A DNA stretch of 64,000 nucleotides from Coprococcus phoceensis (GCF_900104635.1 NZ_FNWC01000006.1:248001-312000); one strand, 5' to 3'; counted from the stretch's first letter, positions 36,220-44,806 are shown. Notes: a model not told the origin generated them from the sequence alone. Numbers and translations: made by a program.

Positions 36220-37095
36220 ATGGGAAGAAAAAAACAGTTAAAGGAACTCACGATCAAAGACAATTTCATGTTTGGCGCAGTAATGATGGATGAGGAAAAC
36301 TGCAAGGGACTTTTGGAAAGAGTGTTGCAGATTAAAATCGATTATGTGGAGATCAGCAAGGAAAAGAGCATTGTCTATCATCCGGAATACAAAGGTGTAC
36401 GTCTCGATGTGTATGCTAAAGATGAAAATCACACACGTTATAATGTAGAGATGCAGGTACAGAAAAAGTCGGCACTTGGAAAGAGGAGTCGTTATTACCA
36501 AAGCCAGATGGATATGGAGATGCTGCTAACGGGTGAGGATTATGCGGGACTTCCGAATACGTATGTCATTTTTATTTGTGACTTTGATCCGATTGGAGAA
36601 GGCAAGTATCGTTACACTTTTCGAACAAAATGCGAAGAGTTGTTAGGAATGAATTTGGAGGATGGGAGAACAACTGTCTTCTTGAATACGCATGGAAAGA
36701 ATGAAAGTGAGGTCCCGAAAGAGCTGGTAACACTTCTGAAATATATAAGAGAAGATATTGATGGAAGTGAGAGAGAATTTCACGATTCATACGTGGAGAG
36801 ACTTCAGAAATTTATTCATGAGATTAAGTCGAATCGAGAGATGGAGGAACGCTTTATGATTTTTGAAGAGATGTTGAAAGATGAACGCGCGGAAGGTCGA
36901 GAAGAAGGTCTTGCGTTGGGACTTGAAAATGCAAAAAGTACATTACTTTTATGCTTGCAAAGTTTTGGAACAGTTTCAGAAACAATCTGTGATCAAATCC
37001 AAAGTCAGCAGGAGTTGGAAGTGCTGAAGCAGTGGACAAAGATAGCATTCCAATCGAAATCGCTGGAAGAGTTTGAAAAGAAGATTTCATTATAA
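36220..37095 (+). CDS. Rpn-family PD-(D/E)XK recombination-promoting nuclease / putative transposase
   Basis: 291-residue protein of the Rpn/PDDEXK_2 group, linked in Escherichia coli to RecA-independent recombination and common as scattered copies in gut Firmicutes. It opens with the family start LTIKDNFMFGAVMMD. The nuclease core is GVRLDVYAKDENHTRYNVEMQV, in two parts, with the Asp and the E-x-Q of the active site, and RSRYYQSQMD follows. The C-terminal part is helical, with the repeat-like EGREEGLALGLEN. GGAGG precedes the ATG. The surrounding gaps hold gene debris, as is common around mobile genes. Confidence 0.9.
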   Translation: MGRKKQLKELTIKDNFMFGAVMMDEENCKGLLERVLQIKIDYVEISKEKSIVYHPEYKGVRLDVYAKDENHTRYNVEMQVQKKSALGKRSRYYQSQMDMEMLLTGEDYAGLPNTYVIFICDFDPIGEGKYRYTFRTKCEELLGMNLEDGRTTVFLNTHGKNESEVPKELVTLLKYIREDIDGSEREFHDSYVERLQKFIHEIKSNREMEERFMIFEEMLKDERAEGREEGLALGLENAKSTLLLCLQSFGTVSETICDQIQSQQELEVLKQWTKIAFQSKSLEEFEKKISL

Positions 37096-37243
37096 AGTCT
37101 ATTTCCGGTTATTCCGGATCTGATTACCTGCAGTTTTAGCTATTCTGGTTGAGGCTGTGGGTGAAAAAGAAACAAGTCGATGCCGTTTCAGGAAAATATT
37201 CAGAGAAAAAGCAGAGGAATTCTATAAAAAATAAAAAAAACAC

Positions 37244-37272
37244 TTGAAATTGTAAAAAAAATATTATATAAT
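37244..37272 (+). promoter_or_regulatory. Promoter of tRNA-Lys
   Basis: TTGAAA, 17-base spacer, TATAAT, 42 bases before the tRNA. Confidence 0.85.
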
Positions 37273-37314
37273 ATTCCTTGCGTTAAAGAAAAAATAAATT
37301 CAATAATGTGAAAT

Positions 37315-37387
37315 GCGCCTTTAGCTCAGTTGGTAGAGCACCTGACTCTTAATCAGGGTGTCCAGGGTTCGAACCCCTGAAGGCGCA
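37315..37387 (+). tRNA. tRNA-Lys (CTT)
   Basis: 73 bases. Acceptor GCGCCTT pairs with AAGGCGC, discriminator A; D-arm AGCTCAGTTGGTAGAGC; anticodon loop CTCTTAA with CTT; T-arm CAGGGTTCGAACCCCTG. CCA is not encoded. Confidence 0.97.
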
Positions 37388-37392
37388 GGTAG

Positions 37393-37442
37393 AAATCACT
37401 GTTTTTGGAGACAAAGAAGCTCCGGGGGCGGTGATTTTTTTG
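37393..37442 (+). terminator. Terminator after tRNA-Lys
   Basis: AAATCACTG / CGGTGATTT outer stem with one T-G pair, an inner GGAG/CTCC stem, then a run of T. Confidence 0.85.
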
Positions 37443-37491
37443 TATAAGAACATTAAATATTTATAAAATACTCCAAAAGAAAATCAGAGTA

Positions 37492-37500
37492 TGATATAAT
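37492..37500 (+). promoter_or_regulatory. Extended -10 promoter of the DUF5685 gene
   Basis: TGATATAAT, a perfect TATAAT with extended TG, 64 bases before the start; no clear -35. Confidence 0.55.
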
Positions 37501-37564
37501 GAGCGAGATATGCAAATGTCAATGATACTTTTGAAAATGATTTGATTGGAAAGAGGGAAAAATC

Positions 37565-38398
37565 TTGTTTGGATATGTGACAGCGTATAAGCCGGAACTG
37601 AAGATGAAAGATTTTTACAAATATAAGGCGTATTATTGTGGACTGTGTAAAGTCTTAAGAGAAAAGCATGGATTTTTAGGACAGTTGACGTTGACTTATG
37701 ATATGACATTTCTTGTGATTCTGTTACATTCTCTTTATGAGAGTGACATGAATTTTGAAGAGCACCGATGTGTGGTGCATCCGGCGAAAAAGCAGAAGAT
37801 GTTATATAATGAGATTACCGAATACGCGGCAGATATGAATATTGTGCTGACCTATTTTCATTTTGTGGATGATTGGAAAGATGAGAAGAGCAAGGCGGGA
37901 CTTGTTGGAGTTCGGGCATTCCGAAAGACATATCTTGAGATTGAAAAAAAATATCCAAAGAAATGCCGGATAATTCGAAGCTGTCTAAAAAAACTGCAGG
38001 CATGTGAGGAGCAGAAAGAAGAGAATATTGATATTACGGCAAGATATTTTGGGGAGTTGATGGCAGAACTATTGACTTACAGGCAGGATGTGTGGACGAA
38101 AACTCTGCGTAGGATGGGATTTTATCTTGGAAAGTTTATCTATATTTTAGATGCGTATGACGATGTTGAACAAGATTTAGAAAGCGGCAGTTATAATGCG
38201 TTGATTTCGCTGTACGGGGAACCGGACTTTGATGAGCGATGTAAAGAGATGATGACCTATGTGTTGGCAGAATGTACCAGTCAGTTTGAACGTCTGCCAT
38301 GTATTGAAGATGCGGACATACTGAGGAATATTTTGTATGTAGGCGTGTGGGAAAAGTATGATAAAAAGCAGTTGGAAAAAAATAAAGAAGAGGAATAG
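37565..38398 (+). CDS. DUF5685-family protein
   Basis: Soluble helical protein of 277 residues, function unknown. The N-terminus MFGYVTAYKPELKMKD followed by YKAYYCGLCKVL is the family mark, with the paired Cys of YCGLC; HRCVVHPAKK lies near residue 68. The middle has Asp-rich helices (GKFIYILDAYDDVEQD) reminiscent of prenyl-chain enzymes, but this is only a resemblance. The start is TTG, with AAAGAGGG ahead. It is followed seven bases later by a J-domain gene; this pairing recurs in Lachnospiraceae, so the DUF5685 protein may be a partner or client of the J protein. Confidence 0.85.
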   Translation: MFGYVTAYKPELKMKDFYKYKAYYCGLCKVLREKHGFLGQLTLTYDMTFLVILLHSLYESDMNFEEHRCVVHPAKKQKMLYNEITEYAADMNIVLTYFHFVDDWKDEKSKAGLVGVRAFRKTYLEIEKKYPKKCRIIRSCLKKLQACEEQKEENIDITARYFGELMAELLTYRQDVWTKTLRRMGFYLGKFIYILDAYDDVEQDLESGSYNALISLYGEPDFDERCKEMMTYVLAECTSQFERLPCIEDADILRNILYVGVWEKYDKKQLEKNKEEE

Positions 38399-38404
38399 AA
38401 GATT

Positions 38405-39022
38405 ATGATAGCAAATCCATATGAGGTGTTAGGTGTTTCACCAAGTGCAAGTAACGATGAAGTAAAAAGAGCATACAGGGAGATGAGCAGAAAGTATCAC
38501 CCGGATTCGTATGTAGACAATCCGCTGTCAGGGTTGGCAGAGGAAAAGTTTAAAGAGATTCAGGAAGCGTATGATCAGATTATGAAGGAACGGGAGGGCG
38601 GTTTTTCAGGATCTTACACAGGTGGTCAGCAGCAGTCTTATTCCGGAGGTAGTCAGGAGACTGTGGAACTTCAGGCGGCAAGAAACTATATTAATACACG
38701 GCGTTTCCGGGAGGCATTAAATGTGCTTTCTAATATACCGAATCGAAATGCGATGTGGTATTATTACAGCTCGATAGCCAACATGGGTTTGGGGAATAAT
38801 CTCGTGGCGGTAGATCATGCGAAACAGGCTGCGGCAATGGAGCCGAACAATATGGAATATGTAAATTATGCAAATCAGCTGCAGTTTAGAGGACAGCGTT
38901 ATCAGAATACGGGATATGGCTATGGTCGTCCATCGTATGGAACGGGAAACTTATGTTGTGATTTATGGTGTGCAGACACACTGTGCGAATGTATGGGAGG
39001 CGATCTTTGCTCATGCATGTAA
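38405..39022 (+). CDS. J-domain protein with Cys-rich tail
   Basis: 205 residues. A J domain (about 3-65) carries the HPD triad at 32-34, which stimulates DnaK ATPase. A Gly/Ser/Gln linker follows, then a TPR-like helical segment (about 90-160: [16 protein letters not shown] and [20 protein letters not shown]). The last 25 residues hold seven Cys in close pairs ([17 protein letters not shown]), suited to metal binding or lipidation-like anchoring. It lacks the zinc finger and C-terminal domains of true DnaJ, so it is a dedicated co-chaperone. It overlaps the next membrane gene by 10 bases. Confidence 0.9.
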   Translation: MIANPYEVLGVSPSASNDEVKRAYREMSRKYHPDSYVDNPLSGLAEEKFKEIQEAYDQIMKEREGGFSGSYTGGQQQSYSGGSQETVELQAARNYINTRRFREALNVLSNIPNRNAMWYYYSSIANMGLGNNLVAVDHAKQAAAMEPNNMEYVNYANQLQFRGQRYQNTGYGYGRPSYGTGNLCCDLWCADTLCECMGGDLCSCM

Positions 39023-39546
39023 ATGCGAAAAAAATGGCATTCACAGGAGTGCTCGCAGCATTTGCGGTCATTTTACTTGTGTTGAGTGCAGTGATTGAGA
39101 CAAGCAGCCTGTTCCTGATCGCAGCGGCGGCATTCTGTGTCGGGATTGTATTGCGGGAATGGGGAATCAGGGCAGGTGCAGCGTTTTTGACGGCAAGTTT
39201 TCTGGTGGGGCTGATTGTGGCGCCGAATCGTCTGTACTGTATTACATTTCTTGCAATGGGAATTTATTTGGTGTTGAGCGAGATCCTTTGGGAGAAGGTT
39301 GCCCAAAGTTCCAAGATTCAGAAAAAGACAGTTGCGGTGTGGATTGGAAAATACATAATCTTTAATGCCATGTTTATTCCGGTGCTGCTCATTTTTCCGA
39401 CTTTGATTTTGGCAGAAGAAGCAGTAGAAAAGATGTTTTGGATTGTCTTGATCGGAGCACAGGCAGGTCTGTTTGTATTTGATAAAGCGTATATGTATTT
39501 TCAGATTTTTATCTGGGGGAAATTGCGAAGTAAAGTTATGAAGTGA
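39013..39546 (+). CDS. Multi-pass membrane protein of unknown function
   Basis: About 177 residues with five or six hydrophobic segments over nearly the whole length. The opening [20 protein letters not shown] resembles the start of small ECF-transporter S components, but there is no substrate motif, so this is only a resemblance. The ATG at 39013 overlaps the end of the J-domain gene and has GGGAGG 12 bases upstream; a second ATG at 39034 is possible. It forms a coupled trio with the DUF5685 and J-domain genes and ends at a terminator. Confidence 0.75.
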   Translation: MHVNAKKMAFTGVLAAFAVILLVLSAVIETSSLFLIAAAAFCVGIVLREWGIRAGAAFLTASFLVGLIVAPNRLYCITFLAMGIYLVLSEILWEKVAQSSKIQKKTVAVWIGKYIIFNAMFIPVLLIFPTLILAEEAVEKMFWIVLIGAQAGLFVFDKAYMYFQIFIWGKLRSKVMK

Positions 39547-39571
39547 GGACAGAGAATAATCTGTCCTTTTT
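39547..39571 (+). terminator. Terminator after the DUF5685/J-domain/membrane trio
   Basis: GGACAGA / TCTGTCC stem, six-base loop, then five T, two bases after the stop codon. Confidence 0.9.
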
Positions 39572-39616
39572 GGTATAGAAATAAAAAAATTTCTATAGTA
39601 AAGAAAATATAACATG

Positions 39617-39625
39617 TGGTATTAT
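39617..39625 (+). promoter_or_regulatory. Extended -10 promoter of the phosphopantetheinyl transferase unit
   Basis: TGGTATTAT, 22 bases before the start codon; -35 not clear. Confidence 0.4.
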
Positions 39626-39647
39626 ATGATGTGAGGAAATTAAACAT

Positions 39648-40280
39648 ATGATTAGAACATGGATTGCAGATGTAACATCTCTGCTGGAGAAAGAAAAATA
39701 TTTACAATACTATAAAATAGTTCCGGATTTTCGGAAAGAGAAGGCGGATAAAATTGTTTACCAGGAAGGGAAAGCTCTGAGCGTGGGCGTGTGGGTACTG
39801 TATGAGAAGATGCGCAGAACATATGGATTGTCGAAAAATGCGGTTTTTAATCTGTCACATTCCGGACAGTATGTACTTTGCTCTGTTGTGGACAGTGAAC
39901 GTCAAATATGGCATCTCGGATGCGATATCGAAGGTGTCAAGCAGGTGAGACTGGATGTTGCCAGACGTTTTTTTTGTGCGTCCGAATTTCAAAGAATTGT
40001 AGAACAGAATACGGAAGTGGAAAGAGCGGAGGAGTTTTATCGCTACTGGGTGTTGAAAGAAAGTTTTATGAAAGCGACCCGGCTTGGGATGAAATTAGGA
40101 TTGGATCAGTTTGAGATTGGATTTTCGAAAGAGGGAAGTCCGTACTTGCTAAAACAGCCGGAAGAGTTTCCTCAGAGATATTATTTTAAAGAGTATACGA
40201 TAGCCGATATTCCTTATAAAATTGCAGTGTGTTCTAATTGCAGTGAGTTTTCAAAAACAATAGAAAAGATTGAATTATAG
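39648..40280 (+). CDS. 4'-phosphopantetheinyl transferase superfamily protein (Sfp-like)
   Basis: 210 residues. It transfers phosphopantetheine from CoA to a Ser of a carrier protein. Motifs: NLSHSGQYVLCSV, the metal-binding GCDIEGVK, and YRYWVLKESFMKATRLG with the catalytic WxxKES...K pattern. The Sfp-like length suggests a secondary-metabolism or broad-range enzyme rather than the small AcpS. No carrier protein or synthase is near it. It is followed 20 bases later by a VanY-like peptidase, likely in one transcript. Confidence 0.9.
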   Translation: MIRTWIADVTSLLEKEKYLQYYKIVPDFRKEKADKIVYQEGKALSVGVWVLYEKMRRTYGLSKNAVFNLSHSGQYVLCSVVDSERQIWHLGCDIEGVKQVRLDVARRFFCASEFQRIVEQNTEVERAEEFYRYWVLKESFMKATRLGMKLGLDQFEIGFSKEGSPYLLKQPEEFPQRYYFKEYTIADIPYKIAVCSNCSEFSKTIEKIEL

Positions 40281-40300
40281 AGGCAAAAGAGGAGAAAATT

Positions 40301-41146
40301 ATGCAGATTTCCAAAGTGTTGAGATATTATGGCGGTTTGGTGAAAAGAAAAATAAAACGAATGAGCCGAAAGAGAAAGCAGATCATAGTTGTCGGAACGA
40401 GTTGTCTGGTGTTGGGGCTGGTGTTTGGAAATATATTTGGCGGTATAAGACAAAAGAAACAAGCAGAAAAGCAGATTAAAAAGGTGACAGCGCAGGTTCA
40501 AAAGGAAGAGCAGAAAAAGACAAAGGCAGTACAAAAAGAATTAGAGCAGCTGCAGCAAAAACAGGCAGAGCAAGAAGAGGAACTGCCGTGGAATATGGTG
40601 CTTGTGAATTCATCGCATCCAATGACGGAAGGATATGTTCCGGAGCTTACGGAGGTGGCGGATGGATATAGTGTGGATTCAAGAATCGCAGAGCCTCTCA
40701 ATAATATGTTGAAGGCAGCAGAGGCGGATGGAATGAACATTATTATCTGTTCTGCGTATCGTTCGGTGGAAAAACAGGAGCAGGTATTTAACTCATCTGT
40801 TCAGGATCGTTTGAATACAGGGATGAATTACTGGGAAGCGTACAGTGACACTGCTATGAGTGTTGCGCTTCCGGGGACAAGTGAGCATGGACTTGGACTT
40901 GCGCTTGATCTTATTTCAAATCAATACTCGGAGCTGGATGAAAAACAGGCGGAGACAAAAGAGGCAAAATGGCTGGAAGAGAACTGTTATAAGTATGGGT
41001 TTATTCTTCGTTATCCGCCGGAAAAAACAGCCGAGACAGGAATTATCTATGAGCCTTGGCACTATCGGTATGTAGGCCAGGAAGCCGCAAAGGAAATTAT
41101 GGAATCAGGTGTGACATTGGAAGAGTATTTGGAAGAGAGTTACTAA
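40301..41146 (+). CDS. M15-family D-alanyl-D-alanine carboxypeptidase (VanY-like)
   Basis: 281 residues. N-terminal membrane anchor (about 27-48), an extracytoplasmic coiled coil rich in Gln and Lys (50-95), and an M15B LAS-type zinc peptidase domain (about 100-280). The zinc site is GTSEHGLGLALDL (SxHxxGxAxD) and the catalytic EPWHYRYVG. It trims the terminal D-Ala of peptidoglycan pentapeptides. No van genes lie nearby, so housekeeping remodelling is more likely than vancomycin resistance. Confidence 0.93.
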   Translation: MQISKVLRYYGGLVKRKIKRMSRKRKQIIVVGTSCLVLGLVFGNIFGGIRQKKQAEKQIKKVTAQVQKEEQKKTKAVQKELEQLQQKQAEQEEELPWNMVLVNSSHPMTEGYVPELTEVADGYSVDSRIAEPLNNMLKAAEADGMNIIICSAYRSVEKQEQVFNSSVQDRLNTGMNYWEAYSDTAMSVALPGTSEHGLGLALDLISNQYSELDEKQAETKEAKWLEENCYKYGFILRYPPEKTAETGIIYEPWHYRYVGQEAAKEIMESGVTLEEYLEESY

Positions 41147-41159
41147 GGAGGAATCGGAC

Positions 41160-41867
41160 ATGGAGAATCTGACATTTGGTGAGCAGGTAAAAATTATCTT
41201 AAGTCGCAAGGGGATGACGATCAAAGAGCTGGCAGAGCAGATTGAGGAACGAACCGGGAAAAATATGTCCAGACAGAATATGACGCAGCGGCTCAAAAGA
41301 GATAATTTTCAGGAACAGGATATGCGTATGATTGCAGAGATATTGGGATGTTCTTTCCGGCTGAGTATAATGGAACAGATAGAAATGGAGACGGAAAAAG
41401 AACAGATTAAGAAAGGAAAACCACAATCGCAGAAGCATGCCGCCGAACGAGATATTACGGTTGGCGAGCTAGTGAAAATGAGCGAGGAACTTCAATTGGA
41501 GCCAGTGTCAGAGCCAGAGCCTGTTAAAGAACTTCCGAAAAAGGTGGAAGAAAAGGAGAAGAGAACCGGATTTAGCGGAATCAGAGGCTATATGCGGAAA
41601 CCAAAGTTTCGAACTGCGGATACAAAGAAAGAGTCAGAGAAGAAAGAGCCGGAAACACCGGTTCTTGGCGAGATCAATCCGTATACGGGAAAAGAATACC
41701 AGACAAACAGTGTACGAATACATCCAAAGCGGATCGGCTATGTACAGGTATATGATCAGGAACAGCATAAATGGACAGATATGACAGAGTGGGCATTTCT
41801 AGGGTATCAGGAGAGGAAAAAAGCGCTTCTCGGAAAAGATTATGACCCGCCGATTTATTTGGATTAG
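41160..41867 (+). CDS. Helix-turn-helix (XRE-like) regulator with long C-terminal region
   Basis: 235 residues. A Cro/C1-type helix-turn-helix occupies about 5-65 (ILSRKGMTIKELAEQI and SRQNMTQRLKRDNF). A charged disordered Pro/Glu/Lys linker follows (about 75-165). The C-terminal 60 residues (INPYTGKEYQTNSVRIHP and following) form a small conserved unit that also appears as a stand-alone domain in Lachnospiraceae proteins as far as I can tell. AAGGAGG precedes the ATG. Its targets are unknown. Confidence 0.75.
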   Translation: MENLTFGEQVKIILSRKGMTIKELAEQIEERTGKNMSRQNMTQRLKRDNFQEQDMRMIAEILGCSFRLSIMEQIEMETEKEQIKKGKPQSQKHAAERDITVGELVKMSEELQLEPVSEPEPVKELPKKVEEKEKRTGFSGIRGYMRKPKFRTADTKKESEKKEPETPVLGEINPYTGKEYQTNSVRIHPKRIGYVQVYDQEQHKWTDMTEWAFLGYQERKKALLGKDYDPPIYLD

Positions 41868-41902
41868 AGAAACAGTCAATTGGCAAAGAAAGGGGTGAAA
41901 GT

Positions 41903-43309
41903 ATGAAGTGGGAGCAGTTATTATCCAGCAAAAGAAACAGAGAGTTTGGCGGTCGGAGTAAGGCGGCGGACCTTCGAAGTGAGTTTGAAAAAGATTATCA
42001 TCGCATTATTGGGAGTGCCTCGTTTCGAAGACTTCAGGATAAGACACAGGTATTTCCGCTGGATAAAAGTGATTTTATCAGGACAAGACTGACACATTCT
42101 TTGGAAGTGTCTTCTTTTGGGAAATCGTTGGGACAGAATATTGGAGAATCGATTTTGGCATATCAGAAAGATTCGGATTTTACGCCGAAGATGAAGGAAG
42201 AGATATGTAATATTTTACAATGCGCGGGCTTGATACATGATATTGGGAACCCGCCGTTTGGACATTTTGGTGAGACGGTGATTCGGGATTGGTTCAGGAG
42301 AAACCTGCCGGCGCTGCTGTTTCGTGGAGAGTGCATAGATCAGGTCCTGGAGAAACAGATGTGTCAGGACTTTTATCATTTTGAAGGAAATGCACAGGCG
42401 CTCAGATTGGTCAGTAAACTGCACTATCTTGTGGATGAGCATGGGATGAACCTGACATATGCACTGCTTGGAACGATTGTAAAATATCCGGTTTCTTCTC
42501 TGAAAATCGATAAAACAACGGGAAATATCAAGGATAAAAAGCTTGGGTATTACTATGCCGATCAGGAACTTTATGAGGCGATTTGCAAGGAGACCGGAAC
42601 GAACGGAAGGCGTCATCCGCTCACATATATATTAGAGGCTGCGGATGATATCGCATACAAAACAGCAGATATCGAAGATGCCTTTATAAAAGGTTTTCTT
42701 TCCTATCATCAACTGAAAGAAGAATTAGCAGCTTTGGAAAAAGAGGAAAGTGCCGTTTCTTTTCATGCATTGGAAAAATTAGAAGCAAAATATGAAAGTG
42801 GGCAGAGAAGAAAAGTGGAAAATCCAGAAGAATATGCCGTGAAGAACTGGATTGTGCAGATGCAGGGATTTTTGATCAATTGTGCAACATATGGATTTAC
42901 TTCGAACTATGAGAAGATTATGGATGGAGAGTATGGTTATGATTTGTTCCACGGGACATATGGAGAAAAATTGATGAATCTTCTGGGAGATATTGCGTAC
43001 CGAAGAGTGTTTTCTACATCGGTCATCTATAAGATGGAGATGGCAGAGTCGGTAATGCTTGATTTTCTGTTGGATAAATTTGTAAAAGCAGTGATTGATT
43101 ATGATACAGATGAGGAGTTGAGCGAGATTGATAAACGGATTGTCTCGTTTATCTCAGAAAATTATAAGAGTGCTTATCACTGTCATGCAAAGGGGAAAAG
43201 CGAGCAGGAAAAGCTGTATCTCAGACTTCTCCTTGTGACGGATTACATCTGTGGAATGACAGACAGCTATGCAAAACGGCTTTATCAGGAGATGAATGCA
43301 ATTATATAG
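41903..43309 (+). CDS. dgt: Deoxyguanosinetriphosphate triphosphohydrolase (dGTPase, HD family)
   Basis: 468 residues. It hydrolyses dGTP (or other dNTPs) to the nucleoside and triphosphate. The motifs are ASFRRLQDKTQVFPL, RTRLTHSLEVSSFG, and the metal-binding HDIGNPPFGHFGE, followed by AADDIAYKTADIEDA. Length and order are normal for the Gram-positive type 1 group. AAAGGGGTGAAAGT precedes the ATG. It follows the regulator gene by 35 bases and ends at its own terminator. Confidence 0.95.
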   Translation: MKWEQLLSSKRNREFGGRSKAADLRSEFEKDYHRIIGSASFRRLQDKTQVFPLDKSDFIRTRLTHSLEVSSFGKSLGQNIGESILAYQKDSDFTPKMKEEICNILQCAGLIHDIGNPPFGHFGETVIRDWFRRNLPALLFRGECIDQVLEKQMCQDFYHFEGNAQALRLVSKLHYLVDEHGMNLTYALLGTIVKYPVSSLKIDKTTGNIKDKKLGYYYADQELYEAICKETGTNGRRHPLTYILEAADDIAYKTADIEDAFIKGFLSYHQLKEELAALEKEESAVSFHALEKLEAKYESGQRRKVENPEEYAVKNWIVQMQGFLINCATYGFTSNYEKIMDGEYGYDLFHGTYGEKLMNLLGDIAYRRVFSTSVIYKMEMAESVMLDFLLDKFVKAVIDYDTDEELSEIDKRIVSFISENYKSAYHCHAKGKSEQEKLYLRLLLVTDYICGMTDSYAKRLYQEMNAII

Positions 43310-43314
43310 ATAGG

Positions 43315-43340
43315 GCGATGGCGGTATGCCGTCGCTTTTT
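43315..43340 (+). terminator. Terminator after dgt
   Basis: GCGATGGC / GCCGTCGC stem with one T-G pair, five-base loop, then TTTTT. Confidence 0.9.
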
Positions 43341-43352
43341 AGTTCTTTTCTT

Positions 43353-43381
43353 TTGTCGAGGTGAATAAAGTGTCTTATAGA
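43353..43381 (+). promoter_or_regulatory. Promoter of the DUF6128-like gene
   Basis: TTGTCG, 17-base spacer, TATAGA, 23 bases before the start codon. Confidence 0.55.
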
Positions 43382-43404
43382 GACAAGAAGAAAGGAATCA
43401 AATT

Positions 43405-44241
43405 ATGAAACAGGTCATCCGCTATTTGTACGAGTATGAGAATGGAAACAGAATCCGCAATGTCGGTTTTATAAAGCTAGAAAAACGAATGGATAAATGT
43501 GCGATTCATATACATGGAAAGAACCTTGATTTTGGACAGAAAAAGAAATTGGAGGTGTTTGTATTCTATGTGCAAGGAGGAGAATGTATCGGAATCCCGC
43601 AAGGGGTAATTGAAGGAGAGGCTCCGATGATTAATTATATCCTGAAATTTGAGCCGGAAGATGCAGGCGGACAGGAAATGTTTGACAAGCTTGCAGGGAT
43701 TATTTTGAGAAATGTATCGGAAAAAACATATGCTGCGATGTGGGAAGAAGAAGCGGCGGATGTGGAACATATGACGACCGGGCAGAGGGAAGTATTGGAA
43801 GAGGCAGCAACTGAAGCTGTGCCGGAGGAGAGACAACAATCAGAGGAACCGAAAGTAAGAGAGAGTCTGATCGAGCATGTGGAGAAACTGGTAGAACAGC
43901 AGGAATTTCAGGAGGAAATAGAAAAATATATCCCGCCGAAGACAAGAACATATGAGAAGATTCAGAGGCAGGACATTGCAAGACTTCCGAGAACACAGTG
44001 GCATCTTGCGAATAACAGTTTTTTGCTGCATGGATTTTATAATTACCATCATCTTCTGTATATTGAGGAAGGGGAAAATCGATGGATCGGTGTGCCTGGA
44101 ATTTATCATGAAAAAGAACAGGCAGCAGCAAGAGCATTTGGATTTCCGCAATTTCACCGTGTTATGGATGCGGACCTTGAATTGTCGGCAGAAGAGAAGA
44201 ATACGTTTGATGATTTTGGATATTGGTGTCGACAGATTTAG
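43405..44241 (+). CDS. DUF6128-like protein of unknown function
   Basis: 278 residues, no signal or membrane segment. The N-terminal domain (about 1-115) is beta-rich, opening KQVIRYLYEYENGNRIRNVG. A Glu-rich disordered linker (about 115-185) joins it to a C-terminal domain of about 90 residues with WHLANNSFLLHGFYNYHHL, IGVPGIYHEKEQAAARAFG and FGYWCRQI. I associate this architecture with DUF6128 of Lachnospiraceae from memory, without certainty. The compact C-terminal domain, rich in Tyr, His and Trp, may be a sensor or carbohydrate-binding unit. AAAGGA precedes the ATG. Confidence 0.7.
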   Translation: MKQVIRYLYEYENGNRIRNVGFIKLEKRMDKCAIHIHGKNLDFGQKKKLEVFVFYVQGGECIGIPQGVIEGEAPMINYILKFEPEDAGGQEMFDKLAGIILRNVSEKTYAAMWEEEAADVEHMTTGQREVLEEAATEAVPEERQQSEEPKVRESLIEHVEKLVEQQEFQEEIEKYIPPKTRTYEKIQRQDIARLPRTQWHLANNSFLLHGFYNYHHLLYIEEGENRWIGVPGIYHEKEQAAARAFGFPQFHRVMDADLELSAEEKNTFDDFGYWCRQI

Positions 44242-44257
44242 AAGAAATCAGTATAAT
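44229..44257 (+). promoter_or_regulatory. Promoter of tadA
   Basis: TCGACA, 17-base spacer, TATAAT, overlapping the last codons of the preceding gene; the -10 ends 54 bases before the tadA start. Confidence 0.65.
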
Positions 44258-44311
44258 TAAGAACGAGTTCTATTTGGAAGTCTGAATTTGCAAGATACAA
44301 AAGGTGAGTGT

Positions 44312-44788
44312 ATGATGAATAAAGATGAAAAATATATGAAAGAGGCGATTAAACAGGCGAAGAAGGCATATGCACTTGGAGAGGTTCCAATCGGGTGTGT
44401 GATCGTCTACGAAGATAAGATTATCGGACGCGGATACAATCGCAGAACCATTGATAAGAATACGATTGCGCATGCGGAGATGATGGCAATCAAAAAAGCG
44501 AGCAAGAAAATGGACGACTGGAGACTTGAGGATTGCACAATGTATGTGACACTGGAGCCGTGTCAGATGTGCTCGGGAGCGATTGTACAGTCCAGAATGA
44601 AGAAGGTTGTTGTAGGATGTATGAATCCAAAAGCGGGCTGCGCGGGGTCGATTCTTAATTTACTGCAGATGGAAGAATTCAACCATCAGGTAGAATTGGA
44701 AATAGGCGTGCTGGAAGAAGAATGCAGTGCGCTGATGAAAAACTTTTTTAAAGAACTGAGGGAGAAACGAAAAGCTGAGGTGAAATAA
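44312..44788 (+). CDS. tadA: tRNA(adenine34) deaminase
   Basis: 158 residues. It converts A34 to inosine in tRNA-Arg(ACG). Zinc and catalytic motifs are HAEMMAIKKAS (HAE) and LEPCQMCSGAI (PCxxC). The ATG at 44312 follows AAGGTGAG; a second ATG is at 44315, and an upstream TTG frame is not convincing. The length is normal. The IS66-family insertion begins 18 bases after its stop and separates it from the SRP RNA gene, which commonly lies next to tadA in Clostridia. Confidence 0.95.
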   Translation: MMNKDEKYMKEAIKQAKKAYALGEVPIGCVIVYEDKIIGRGYNRRTIDKNTIAHAEMMAIKKASKKMDDWRLEDCTMYVTLEPCQMCSGAIVQSRMKKVVVGCMNPKAGCAGSILNLLQMEEFNHQVELEIGVLEEECSALMKNFFKELREKRKAEVK

Positions 44789-44798
44789 CACTCTGATG

Positions 44799-44806
44799 AT
44801 AGAATT
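44799..44806 (+). repeat. Left target-site duplication of the IS66-family element
   Basis: ATAGAATT, repeated exactly at 46203-46210 on the far side of the element. Eight bases is the size made by IS66-family transposases. Confidence 0.9.

Noticed and set aside
37096-37240. Possible gene remnant after the Rpn gene
   Set aside because: A short Lys-rich frame can be read, but it has no start, no family resemblance and simple AT-rich composition.
40301-41146. VanY-like gene as part of vancomycin resistance
   Set aside because: No vanA/H/X/R/S-type gene lies nearby, and the VanW-like gene is 8 kb away in another context; both families have common housekeeping members.
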